A DNA stretch of 64,000 nucleotides. Source: Paracidobacterium acidisoli. GTDB taxonomy: Bacteria > Acidobacteriota > Terriglobia > Terriglobales > Acidobacteriaceae. A model generated the notes under the pieces. It was not told the origin of the DNA, did no database searches, and saw only the letters and a list, made by a program, of their open reading frames with translations. Shown in pieces: positions 51,883 to 60,586 of the stretch; within the stretch, counting starts at the first letter, position 1, and every line of letters starts with the position of its first letter. The position numbers and the translations under genes are program-made. Where the stretch lies: the NCBI RefSeq assembly GCF_003428625.2, contig NZ_QVQT02000007.1, positions 124,001-188,000 of the forward strand, read 5' to 3'.

Positions 51883-53033
51883 AAAATCTCCGTGACAGGC
51901 CGGCCTTTAGCGTAAGGTGTTTCAAATCCCATCCAGGAGCCGATCGTCGGAACCAGATCGACGGATTCCACCGGCCTGTCAACCGTGAAGTTCTCACGAA
52001 TGCCGGGGCCAAGCGCCATGATCCACGTCGTGCGCGACAAGGCGTCACCGGTGCGATGATGCTGAAATCCATTGCCTGCTCCGTCAAAATCGGAGTCACG
52101 GCCGAAATCCGGAAGAATCACAAGTGTGGTGCGGCCTTTGTATTCAGGATGCGATTCGATCTTCTGCCATATCTCCGCGCATAGCCGATCCGTGCGCTGG
52201 ATGGCATCTATATATAAGGAGTAGGCGCCGGAGTGCGCGACATCCATGTCATGCAGCGTGATCCAGAGCAGGCTCGGTGAAAACTGACGCATCACCTGCT
52301 CCATCACGAAGACCGACAACTCATCCGCGCTGGATAACGTACCGGCATGCGCAATGATCTCCTTAACGGAGATGCGGAGAATCTGCTGGAGACGATCGAG
52401 TTGCGTGTCGGCATGCAGTGACGGTGACACCAGAAATGGATTCTCATAGTTATCCTGCAGAAGAAAATCCAGACTCTCCGGGTGCATATCTTCCCGCTGC
52501 GCGGCAGACGCAAGCAGCTCTTTCGGAAGCACCACTTCAGCGCCATAACCGCCGGGAAAGAGCGCTCCACTGCTCTGACCAATCCGATTAAAGCCATTGC
52601 TGGGTGCAATCACCCATGCGTCCTGTGCCGGACGCCGAAGACCTTTGCGGAAGTATTCGAATACTGTCGGATTCTCCGGCGCAACGTGCGCAAAATTATC
52701 GAAGCGCTCGTAAACACCGGTCGCGATGCTGGCGTTGGCCACATAATGGCCGAGAATTCCGCGATTCACCACCTGAGTAAAGAAGGTAGCCTGAGGAATC
52801 AGCTCGCGGATCAGATGCGGAATATTCTCCTGGCCTTCCGCGGCAAACGTCTCCTTGTCGCGGGCTCCTCCTCCGAAGGTAACGACCACTACCTTGCGGT
52901 CGCGCTGAGGCTGAAGAGCAAGTGCAGGCGCAAAACTGAATAGCTGCGAGCCCGCGCCGGCAATGGCTACAGACCGCAGGAAGTCGCGCCGGGTAATAGC
53001 CCGCTCATGTGCAACCCTGCTGATCGCATCCAT
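51879..53033 (-). CDS. Alkaline-phosphatase/sulfatase-superfamily-like protein with Tat signal
   Basis: A 384-residue protein with a Tat signal (TRRDFLRSVAIAGAGSQLF, residues 14-32). Its C-terminal half has AlkP-superfamily-like metal sites: LHDMDVAH (Asp264, His267), ILPDFGRDSDFDGAGNGFQH (Asp309, His325), and a final PVESVDLVPTIGSWMG as in sulfatases and DUF1501 proteins. The N-terminal strand VVVVTFGGGARDKETF lacks the usual metal-binding Asp directly after the strand, and no sulfatase CxPxR motif is present, so it is not a formylglycine sulfatase. It sits between receptor 4 and an unknown gene. A phosphodiesterase-like role on sugars is possible but unproven. Confidence 0.72.
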   Translation of the reverse strand: MDAISRVAHERAITRRDFLRSVAIAGAGSQLFSFAPALALQPQRDRKVVVVTFGGGARDKETFAAEGQENIPHLIRELIPQATFFTQVVNRGILGHYVANASIATGVYERFDNFAHVAPENPTVFEYFRKGLRRPAQDAWVIAPSNGFNRIGQSSGALFPGGYGAEVVLPKELLASAAQREDMHPESLDFLLQDNYENPFLVSPSLHADTQLDRLQQILRISVKEIIAHAGTLSSADELSVFVMEQVMRQFSPSLLWITLHDMDVAHSGAYSLYIDAIQRTDRLCAEIWQKIESHPEYKGRTTLVILPDFGRDSDFDGAGNGFQHHRTGDALSRTTWIMALGPGIRENFTVDRPVESVDLVPTIGSWMGFETPYAKGRPVTEIL

Positions 53034-53123
53034 TGATGGTCTCGCTGCTTCCTGTGTTCCGTCGAATTGTACGTCTCCCGCGGAGAATCTGCCATGACGG
53101 CAGACTCCCCGTGGAAGCTCTTT

Positions 53124-56100
53124 TTAGAAAATATACTTCGCAGATATCTGGATGAACCGGGCGTCTGGTGTGTTGGACTGAAATACTTTTGCCGCGGTGA
53201 TGGCTCCTCCATTCGAGGCATCCGTAACGACGCTTGGATTGCCCCAGGATGGGTGGTTGAAGATGTTGAAGACATCACCGCGCAGCTCGAGATACTGCTC
53301 CCGCCACGTGGTGAAATTTTTGAACAGAGACATATTGATCCTCTCGTATCCGGGACCGTACACCTGATAGGCCCGGCCGCCGAGAAAGGCATAGGCATCG
53401 GCCAGTCCTGTGGTGTACTTCGGATACGAATACCCCGCCTGAGGAGTGAACGGTGACCCATCAGGACCGGGCTTGAGGCTGATCAGCGTGCCGGGTAATG
53501 GATTCGCCATCGCGCATGGGTTATACCAGTTTGTTTTGGTACGGGTATGCGCTGCGCAGTTGACCCCTGGGTTCGAGGGATCAGGTGAGCCTCCAGGTTT
53601 GAAGGGATCGCGCACCACAAACGTCCGTGCCTGCCCGCGAGGTCCGGCCGGAGCGGTGGTGATGTCGGGTGTCACGCTGAATGGATTGCCCGTCTGCGCC
53701 GTGAATGTCAGGCTGGTGGACCAGCCTCCTGCAAACGCATCGATCAGCCTGTTGGTGATGGGGTGCGCGCGGCCTGCTCCGTAAGGGATCTCGTAATATC
53801 CATTAAAGGTGAAGCGGTGCCGCACATCCCACAGCGAGTTTGTATATTCATCGGACAGAGGAATCAGGTTGGAGTTGCGGGGAGTACCGGCTCCGCTGGT
53901 AAGCGGACTGAAGCTGTTATCCAGGCCGTGCGAATACGTGTAAGTAGTCAGAAAGGAAAGCCCGGATGCGTAACGCTTCTCGAGCTTTGTCTGCAGGCCG
54001 TTGTAGTTGCTCACGCCGGCAAACAGGTTCTGGTTGCTCTGCCCGAAGTCGGGGAAAGGCAGCGCCTGAAGATACGAGTTTGCAGGATTGACCAGCGCAT
54101 TCGGACCGTTGGGGTTATCGACGGTTTCAAGATGCCGGGACACATTTCCCACGTAAGCGATAGTCGCCGAGAGATTGCCCGACACTGCCCTCTCAACAGA
54201 CAGGTTGTAGTTCATGGTGTAAGCGGTCTGCGAATGAGGGTCCATGCTCTGCATCTGAGGCGAAGACACGGAGTTTCTTAAACCGCTGCTGACCAGGCTG
54301 GTAAAGCCGGTAGCCAGATAATAACCGGCAGAAGGGCAGCCCCCGGATGCGGTGCAGCTGGGTGCCGTGATTGTGCTGCTGAAGGAGAACGGAAAGCTGG
54401 AGCCGAGATTGTTGCCGCCGAAGCTCTCCAGACCTCCATAGAAGATGCCGTATCCCGCGCGGACCACGGTCTTGTTGTCCACCGAATACGCAACTCCGAA
54501 GCGGGGCGCAAAGTTCCCCTTCTGCGCATTCAGCAGATATTGATTGCCAATATACTGTATGGCTACGTTGTCCTTTTGGGCCAGGGCAAGGAAGGTAGGC
54601 GAAAGCGGAACACTACTTGCTTTCGTCGGAATCTGATAGACCGCTGTCCCTGTTCCGATCTGATGGAAATTTTCAGGGACGAAGTTCGCCTGGTATCCGG
54701 CGTTCTCCTTATACGGCTGATAGTAGTCATACCGCAGACCCAGGTTCAGGGTCAGCTTCTTGGTCGCCTTCCAGTCGTCCTGGACATATGCGGAGCGATA
54801 CCACCGCGCATCGTTCGTGGTTGCCTCGTTGGATATCTGACCGCTGTACATCTGATCCGCCAGGAAATCCGCGGCGGCATATCCCGTATAACTCGCGCCC
54901 AGATTGCTGGTATACAGTCCGGTGTAGTTATAGTTTCCTCGGGAGTTAGGCGGCTGCAGAAACGCCATGCGAATGCTCTGGAAGATAAAGCCGGCCTTGA
55001 TCGAGTGATTGCCGACAATTTTGGTCACGTTGTCGAGAATCTGATACGTATTCTGGTGTTCGACCGACGGTGTATATCCAAAGCTTCCAAAGTACGTCAG
55101 GCCGGTCATCGTAACGTAAGGAAGACCGCCGTTGTCCGGGAAGTCGGCTCCCGATGGAACCCCTCCCAGCCCAAGCGACCCTGCAATGTTGGGGTTGTTG
55201 TAGTTCAGCTGAAGGTTGAAGAATGCACCGTAGTCGTATCCAAAGCGCACCTCGTTAATAAAGGTGGGCGTAAAGATATGCGTCTCGCTGCCAGTCACGT
55301 TTTCAGATAATGCCGATGTCTGCGCCGAGCTGTTTCCCAGAATATTTCCGAGCGCCTCAGGGTTAGTCGCCTGCACGTGAGAATAGCTGAGCCGGACGAA
55401 GGCCTGATCCTTGCTCGTGGGGTTCCAGTCCAGCCGCTGATCCCACTGGAACGTGTTATTGCGGTCGTTTTCCGTGGCGGTAAAGTTGTTGATGATCTTT
55501 CCGCCATTCGTATTCGGCATCGGATACAGGCTCAGAAGATGCTGCGCGGTGGCATTGATCTGGTTCGTGCAGAACACGTTGTTCTGGCCGCTGCACTGCA
55601 GCATCGCTGACCCGCCGGAGTTCGGCTCATAGAGCTGAATCGGACTGGCCTGACCTGTCAGGCCAGTGTTGAGCAGCTCTGAGAAGTTCCCCTGGCGCAT
55701 CAGCGCCGTGGGCACTGACAGAGTCGATGTCGCTCCAAAGGTGATCCGGTTCGCTTCGAAATCGCCGAAGTAAAACATCTTGTTTTTAAGAATGGGAAGA
55801 CCGAGCGTAGCTCCGAACTGATTCTCGTGGTACGCGGGGATACTCAGCGCAGTCCAGTCTCTGGCATCAAGAATGGTGTTGCGCACATACTCCCATGCGC
55901 TTCCGTGAATATGATTCGTTCCCGACTTGATGCTGGCGTTCAGCACTGCGCCGGCCGAGTGGCCAAACTCCGCGCTGAAGTTCGATGTCTCCAGCTTGAA
56001 CTCGGCAAGCGCGTCCGGGGGAGGGCGAATGCTGTAGCTGGTGCCGTTCATAAAGTCGATGACATTGATGTTGTTATCGACGCCATCAAGAATAAAGTCG

Positions 56101-56675
56101 TTCTGTGTCGCTCTCTGCCCGTTGGCAAAGAAGTCTCCCGAGCCGCCGCCTCTGCTTTGGCTGCTGACGGATGGAGCCACACCGGCCGTCAGATGAGCGA
56201 TGTACACCCAGTTGCGTCCGTTGAGCGGCGTGTTGTTGATCGCCTGCGTGCTGATCACCTGATCGACAGAGCCCTGCTCCGACTGAATCAGTGGAGGCGC
56301 CGTGTTGACCACAACCTGCGTCGTGGCGACACCGGGTTTAAGGCTGATCACAATGTTCAGCCGGGCCTGCACGTCCAGCTGCAGATTCTCCTGCGTCGTC
56401 GTGGAAAAGCCAGGCGCTGAAGCGCTGACCTTATAGCGTCCCACCTTCAAAGGTGAGAACACATACACGCCGCTGCCGTCGGTCGTGCCCTGCAGCACGA
56501 GGTTGGTATCGATATTGGTCAGGGTAACGGCCGCATTTGGAATCACGGCTCCGCTCGTATCCTGAACAACACCAGTGATGGTGCCCTGGTCTACCTGGGC
56601 GCCGGAGAAATGCCACGCAAACAGGAGCAGGAACGCACTTAAGAGTACTAATGATTTTGTTATCCGGTATTTCAT
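53124..56675 (-). CDS. TonB-dependent receptor 4, Oar-type
   Basis: An 1183-residue outer-membrane protein. Signal peptide about residues 5-27 (VLLSAFLLLFAWHFSGAQ), CarboxypepD_reg-like domain to about 115 (GTITGVVQDTSGAVIPNAAV), plug with NNTPLNGRNWVYIAHLTAGV and NASIKSGTNHIHGSAWEYVR, barrel ending in Tyr-Ile-Phe. ATG 56675 is chosen because the signal peptide starts there; GGAGG lies 12 bases upstream. It begins 44 bases after the CE15-like esterase gene on the same strand, so both belong to the LacI-linked operon, and it probably imports the esterase and GH31 products or their precursors. Confidence 0.92.
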   Translation of the reverse strand: MKYRITKSLVLLSAFLLLFAWHFSGAQVDQGTITGVVQDTSGAVIPNAAVTLTNIDTNLVLQGTTDGSGVYVFSPLKVGRYKVSASAPGFSTTTQENLQLDVQARLNIVISLKPGVATTQVVVNTAPPLIQSEQGSVDQVISTQAINNTPLNGRNWVYIAHLTAGVAPSVSSQSRGGGSGDFFANGQRATQNDFILDGVDNNINVIDFMNGTSYSIRPPPDALAEFKLETSNFSAEFGHSAGAVLNASIKSGTNHIHGSAWEYVRNTILDARDWTALSIPAYHENQFGATLGLPILKNKMFYFGDFEANRITFGATSTLSVPTALMRQGNFSELLNTGLTGQASPIQLYEPNSGGSAMLQCSGQNNVFCTNQINATAQHLLSLYPMPNTNGGKIINNFTATENDRNNTFQWDQRLDWNPTSKDQAFVRLSYSHVQATNPEALGNILGNSSAQTSALSENVTGSETHIFTPTFINEVRFGYDYGAFFNLQLNYNNPNIAGSLGLGGVPSGADFPDNGGLPYVTMTGLTYFGSFGYTPSVEHQNTYQILDNVTKIVGNHSIKAGFIFQSIRMAFLQPPNSRGNYNYTGLYTSNLGASYTGYAAADFLADQMYSGQISNEATTNDARWYRSAYVQDDWKATKKLTLNLGLRYDYYQPYKENAGYQANFVPENFHQIGTGTAVYQIPTKASSVPLSPTFLALAQKDNVAIQYIGNQYLLNAQKGNFAPRFGVAYSVDNKTVVRAGYGIFYGGLESFGGNNLGSSFPFSFSSTITAPSCTASGGCPSAGYYLATGFTSLVSSGLRNSVSSPQMQSMDPHSQTAYTMNYNLSVERAVSGNLSATIAYVGNVSRHLETVDNPNGPNALVNPANSYLQALPFPDFGQSNQNLFAGVSNYNGLQTKLEKRYASGLSFLTTYTYSHGLDNSFSPLTSGAGTPRNSNLIPLSDEYTNSLWDVRHRFTFNGYYEIPYGAGRAHPITNRLIDAFAGGWSTSLTFTAQTGNPFSVTPDITTAPAGPRGQARTFVVRDPFKPGGSPDPSNPGVNCAAHTRTKTNWYNPCAMANPLPGTLISLKPGPDGSPFTPQAGYSYPKYTTGLADAYAFLGGRAYQVYGPGYERINMSLFKNFTTWREQYLELRGDVFNIFNHPSWGNPSVVTDASNGGAITAAKVFQSNTPDARFIQISAKYIF

Positions 56676-56719
56676 TACTGCGGTGACCTCCAAAATGGGG
56701 ATTGCATCGAAATGCTTCG

Positions 56720-59062
56720 CTATTTTTCGTTCAGAGACATCCACTGCACGGTTTCATTGAGTGTGTTATTGGGGAGCCGATTGATATCCCATGGTTCGCG
56801 AAGCGCCAGCTTTGCGCCTGCGTCATACAGCGAGTAGATCTTTCCCGCCTGCTCGACTGCGGTCTTCACATCAGCGGGAGTTGCATCGCGGTCCAGAAGA
56901 GGCTGCACAATCAGTGCGGGCCGCGGCGCAATCATCGCCAGCAGATCGTTGAAGTCGTATGGAATCTGTGACTCATGCCCATCAAAAAATCCGAGCCTGG
57001 GAATGAAGTCGCGTATCTTGCTGTAGCGGGCCACGCCTCCTGTGCCGGTGGCAGCGGTGTCTGTTCGCATTGGAGTAAATCCAGCGACGGAGACAATGCC
57101 TTTGACGCGTGAGTCCAGCGCGGCCGTATAAACGGCCACCGTGCCGCCAAGGGAGTAACCGTAGAGATAGACCCTTTGCGGATCGATCATGCTGTCTTTC
57201 TGAAGCATGTCGATCGCCGACTGCGCGTCCTCTACAAGCCGGCCCATGTGCGACCACTGCGGATAGCGGCCGTAGAAGGGACCGGTTTCGCCGAGCCTGC
57301 TTCCAAATCCGCTCTGGTCATAGGCGAAGACCGCGTATCCGGCCTGCACCAGCGCGAGGATCGGGTGCGTATCCTCGTGATAGCCCCACATATATCCGAG
57401 CGGATAGCTGTAGCCGTGCAGCCATATCACCACCGGCAGTTTTGTTCCATCCGGCGTGCCGGCGGGATAGTAGAGATCGCCCCGCAGATTGTCGGAGAAG
57501 GTCAGCCTGCGCGAAACGGTTTTGCTTCTTTGCGGCTCAGTCCATCCATATTCGTTATCGCCGCGAGCCTGCATCGAGATCGCCCACGCCGGAAGATCGG
57601 GTGTCACCTGCCCAGGGTTCGCAGCTCCTGGCGGCATCGGGCGAAAGTGGAAGCGTCCTGCGTTGATCTCCTCTTCGGTCATCTTCGGCGGCTCGGTTCC
57701 GAGCATCCACTCAACCGACTTATGCAGCTCGGCTGACTTTGCTTCCCACTCCGCAGAAGTATGCACCGACGCCAGATCGTCGCCATTGTGCTTTGGAAAC
57801 GAGCTCAGACTGACCGACTGATTCGTATCGCTGCGCCACTGGTCCCAGTTCCAGCGGAAGATCAGATTGTTCGTCCAGGTGGCCTTCGAGCGCCCGAACT
57901 GAATGTCGAGCCAGTCAAGGCAGGCCTCCTCATCATTCGCGCCGTGAAAACCAGGAACGCGCATGGTACTGATCCGGTCGGGAACCCCGAGAAGCTGATA
58001 CACCTTCAGCGCGGAGTAGTATGTCTGCTCGTTGCCCCAGGTGTTGGAGACCTGATCGTTGTTGCCCCATTCCATCAGCAGCGAGCGCGGCGCGATCATC
58101 GCCGCGACCAGGTTGCCATCAACAGGCAGCCGGTCCTCGCGTCCGGTAAAGAATCGCAGCTGCGGCGCAAACCATGTGGGAAAGCGGCGGGTCGTGGCCT
58201 CAATTCCCTCGCCGATGCCAACTTCTCCCGACGCGCGCCACGGCAGCACGCCGCCAACGCCAGTGCTGCCTGCAATCACAGCGGCAAAGCGCGTATCGAG
58301 CGCCGCCGCGATGGTCGCCATCTTGCCGTTGCGCGAATAGCCGAAGATGGCTATATGCTTCGCATCGACCTGCGGCAGTGTTTCCAGATAATCCAGAACA
58401 AGACTGGCGGCCCAGGCACGGCGTGGCAGCAGCGCAAAATCGTAATCGGGATACAGCTTGTCGAGCGCGGCGGCATCGTCCATCATGTCGTTGCCCGCAT
58501 ATCCCGCCGAGATATAGCCTCTGCGAATCAGCTCCGGAGCCCATCCCAGCAGATCGCAGTTCAGCAGCACCGGCATCGGCTCTTTGCCATCCGGAATGAC
58601 AACGCGCGCCCGCATGCTTCCCTTGTCTTCGGGACCAAAGACGAGGCGCACATTGCGCACCAGATAGCCGTTCTCATGCTTCTCATCGAGAACGACCACG
58701 TGATCGAGCTTGGGCTTCGGCGGAATCGTGCCCCACACGTACTTCTGCGAGAGCTGGTCGATCTCATTTCTGCGCGCGGCCCATCCGCCGGCCGTTGTTA
58801 CCCTGCGGCCGTCCAGAAAGGTGAGCGGATCGGGAAGCTGATTCTGTTTGGGTAAAGCCTCAAAGTCAGGAGGAAGCGCATTCGTCTTCTGCAGCCAGGT
58901 GTTGAAGTAGGGATCGGGCGGCAGGATCTGCTGCAGCTTTTCGAGATATTCCTTACGCCCCTGTTCCGTCGAGGTGTTCTGTGCCGACGCACAGACGCTC
59001 GCCACAAGCAGCACTCCCGGTAAAATTCTGCGAAACCACAAACTGCCCTCAAAACGAATCAT
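56720..59062 (-). CDS. Double esterase: CE15-like glucuronoyl esterase domain fused to a second alpha/beta-hydrolase
   Basis: A 780-residue exported protein, signal peptide about residues 12-28. The first domain (about 60-400) resembles CE15 glucuronoyl esterases: HIAIFGYSRNGKMATIAAAL holds Ser243 in GYSRNGK, close to the CE15 motif GCSRxGK but with Tyr for Cys, and PGFHGANDEEACLDWLD holds the likely His373. The second domain (about 505-780) is a dienelactone-hydrolase/peptidase-S9-like unit with LPVVIWLHGYSYPLG and YLYGYSLGGTVAVYTAALDS (Ser637). CE15 enzymes cut ester links between lignin and glucuronoxylan. The Cys-to-Tyr change removes the disulfide seen in fungal enzymes. It leads the operon downstream of the LacI gene. 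Confidence 0.82.
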   Translation of the reverse strand: MIRFEGSLWFRRILPGVLLVASVCASAQNTSTEQGRKEYLEKLQQILPPDPYFNTWLQKTNALPPDFEALPKQNQLPDPLTFLDGRRVTTAGGWAARRNEIDQLSQKYVWGTIPPKPKLDHVVVLDEKHENGYLVRNVRLVFGPEDKGSMRARVVIPDGKEPMPVLLNCDLLGWAPELIRRGYISAGYAGNDMMDDAAALDKLYPDYDFALLPRRAWAASLVLDYLETLPQVDAKHIAIFGYSRNGKMATIAAALDTRFAAVIAGSTGVGGVLPWRASGEVGIGEGIEATTRRFPTWFAPQLRFFTGREDRLPVDGNLVAAMIAPRSLLMEWGNNDQVSNTWGNEQTYYSALKVYQLLGVPDRISTMRVPGFHGANDEEACLDWLDIQFGRSKATWTNNLIFRWNWDQWRSDTNQSVSLSSFPKHNGDDLASVHTSAEWEAKSAELHKSVEWMLGTEPPKMTEEEINAGRFHFRPMPPGAANPGQVTPDLPAWAISMQARGDNEYGWTEPQRSKTVSRRLTFSDNLRGDLYYPAGTPDGTKLPVVIWLHGYSYPLGYMWGYHEDTHPILALVQAGYAVFAYDQSGFGSRLGETGPFYGRYPQWSHMGRLVEDAQSAIDMLQKDSMIDPQRVYLYGYSLGGTVAVYTAALDSRVKGIVSVAGFTPMRTDTAATGTGGVARYSKIRDFIPRLGFFDGHESQIPYDFNDLLAMIAPRPALIVQPLLDRDATPADVKTAVEQAGKIYSLYDAGAKLALREPWDINRLPNNTLNETVQWMSLNEK

Positions 59063-59249
59063 GCTTCTCCCATCAGGTGGTCAATACGCATCCGAGACAC
59101 GGAGAGCGCTTCTCGGCCGACACCTCATCGGCCAGAAAAAGCGCAGGCAGGGATACAGCCGGACGGCCTGCAAACCGTCGTTCACTGTGACTGGATATCG
59201 AAGTAATTTTTGATTTCGGAAAAACGATTTTCCAAAATCACGAGGCTTA

Positions 59250-59278
59250 CTTAAACACTGTGAAATTTGCACTGTCAA
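59250..59278 (-). promoter_or_regulatory. Promoter of the CE15-receptor 4 operon with operator-like spacer
   Basis: Minus-strand TTGACA (59278-59273), a 17-base spacer, then TTTAAG (59255-59250). The spacer contains TGTGAAATTTGCA (plus strand 59259-59271), nearly the same as the LacI-type operator candidate in the regulator's own promoter spacer. Confidence 0.5.
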
Positions 59279-59309
59279 GAAATATTTCAAAATAATTATG
59301 AAATATTTC
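59279..59309. promoter_or_regulatory. Two GAAATATTTC palindromes spaced 21 bp
   Basis: Identical perfect 10-bp palindromes lie at 59279-59288 and 59300-59309, a centre distance of 21 bases (two helical turns). They sit immediately upstream of the -35 box of the CE15 operon, as expected for cooperative binding of a dimeric regulator. Confidence 0.5.
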
Positions 59310-59378
59310 TTTTTCAGGCATAGATGGGCGCACGGGCATGCGCTCCGGGTTTAGCCCTGGGGGATTGCGAGGGGCGGA

Positions 59379-60416
59379 TTAAACCTTTTCCGGGGAGATC
59401 AGTGCGGCGCAGGACTCCCTGCGGACCAGCTGCGTGGGAAGGATGAGCGAGCGCGGAGGCTGATCGGGCTCGGCGATCGTTTTGAGCATGGATTCGGCCA
59501 GCTGTCTTCCCAGCTCATCGGCAAATACCCTCACCGAAGTCAAAGGCGGATGCAGGAAAGACGCCTCCAGCGTGTCGTTGAAGCCCGCCACGCTTACGTC
59601 ATCGGGAATCGTCATCCCGCTGTCGCGAATCGCCTTGTAGACTCCGCCGGCAAGGGCATCGTCTCCCGCAAAAATCGCGGTGAGCGTGGGAGTTTCCTGC
59701 AGCATCAGCTTCGTGGCCAGATAGCCCATCTCCTCGCCTTCGCGGGTATTCAGCTCGCTTGAGCGAGCCGCCAGGCCGGCCTCCAGCATGGCGCGCTGGT
59801 ACGCCTGGTGGCGGCGCGCAAACCAGGGCAGTCTGCGGTCGCCGATAAAACCGATATGCCTGTGGCCGAGCGACTGCAGATAGCGGGTAAGGTCGTAGGC
59901 GCCCGCCATGTCGTCGAAGTAAACCAGCCCCGGCTGCTTCTGCTGCATCTCTCCCACGATGTTGTTTCCAAGAGCGACCCACGGCATGCGGCGTTGTGTG
60001 AGCAGGCTGGTCAGGCTCTTCGAATTGGTGCCGGCCATGATGACGCCCGCCACAATCTGCCGGTTCAGCAGGATCTCCGGCAGCTCCAGCTCATCCGGCG
60101 CAGTGCTCATGGAATACTTCAAAGAAAGAAACAGCAGCCCGTAATCATTCTCCGCGCAGTAAGTCTCCGCCCCGGTGAGCACCGACGAATGGAAGGGGTG
60201 CAGAACGCCGCGATTGCTCAGCAAAAAGGCGATAATGCGCGACTTCTTTCCCGTCTCCAGACTGAATCCAAGACGCTTCGCAGCGTCAGTGATCCGCTCG
60301 CGGGTCCGGGGATTCACCTCGGCACTGCCGGCAATAAGACGGGATACGGTGGCCGCGCTGACATTCGCCTCACGCGCCACATCGACAAGCCTGATCTTTT
60401 TCGATTTATCGTTCAT
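59379..60416 (-). CDS. LacI/GalR family transcriptional regulator
   Basis: A 345-residue regulator. The N-terminal helix-turn-helix reads IRLVDVAREANVSAATVSRL, followed by the hinge helix region RITDAAKRLGFS. Residues about 60-335 form the periplasmic-binding-protein-like ligand domain with HRHIGFIGDRRLPWFARRHQ, LTAIFAGDDALAGGVYKAIR and VSVAGFNDTLEASFLHPPLT. The ligand is probably a sugar or sugar acid released from the polysaccharide its target operon attacks. The gene lies directly upstream of the CE15 operon on the same strand, with operator-like sites in both promoters, suggesting control of itself and of that operon. Confidence 0.93.
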   Translation of the reverse strand: MNDKSKKIRLVDVAREANVSAATVSRLIAGSAEVNPRTRERITDAAKRLGFSLETGKKSRIIAFLLSNRGVLHPFHSSVLTGAETYCAENDYGLLFLSLKYSMSTAPDELELPEILLNRQIVAGVIMAGTNSKSLTSLLTQRRMPWVALGNNIVGEMQQKQPGLVYFDDMAGAYDLTRYLQSLGHRHIGFIGDRRLPWFARRHQAYQRAMLEAGLAARSSELNTREGEEMGYLATKLMLQETPTLTAIFAGDDALAGGVYKAIRDSGMTIPDDVSVAGFNDTLEASFLHPPLTSVRVFADELGRQLAESMLKTIAEPDQPPRSLILPTQLVRRESCAALISPEKV

Positions 60417-60487
60417 TTACTGACTTCTGCTCTCACCTGGCACAATCACAACCGGATACCTGCCGCAATTTATGCGCAGAGAGAAAT

Positions 60488-60516
60488 CCTATATCTGCAA
60501 ACATTCACATATTCAA
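60488..60516 (-). promoter_or_regulatory. Promoter of the LacI-type gene with operator in its spacer
   Basis: Minus-strand TTGAAT (60516-60511), 17-base spacer, TATAGG (60493-60488). The plus-strand sequence TGCAAACATTCACA at 60496-60509 falls wholly in the spacer and matches the second candidate operator at 11 of 14 positions. Confidence 0.5.
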
Positions 60517-60572
60517 TGGAAATTTTCAATAAGCCTTTGCCGATCCGTAAAAAGCAGGCTCCATTTTTACCC

Positions 60573-60586
60573 TGCAAACGTTTTCA
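60573..60586. promoter_or_regulatory. LacI/GalR-type operator candidate TGCAAACGTTTTCA
   Basis: This 14-bp near-palindrome with a central CG fits the general LacI/GalR operator form (compare the CcpA cre site). It lies 77 bases, centre to centre, upstream of the spacer site, so a repression loop is possible. Confidence 0.5.

Larger units (their letters stand above)
59063..59378. other. Intergenic control region between LacI-type gene and the CE15 operon
   Basis: These 316 bases carry no gene. They hold a promoter for the CE15 operon with an operator-like sequence in its spacer, two identical palindromes just upstream, and a short GCGCA/TGCGC hairpin after the lacI-type stop that lacks a T run. 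Confidence 0.7.

Noticed and set aside
51879-53033. The AlkP-like gene as a formylglycine sulfatase
   Set aside because: The CxPxR or SxPxR maturation motif is absent and the N-terminal metal Asp is not in the usual place.
53082-53108. Hairpin between receptor 4 and the AlkP-like gene as a terminator
   Set aside because: The stem is bulged and, on the minus strand where transcription runs, no T run follows. The T run near 53121 is on the wrong side.
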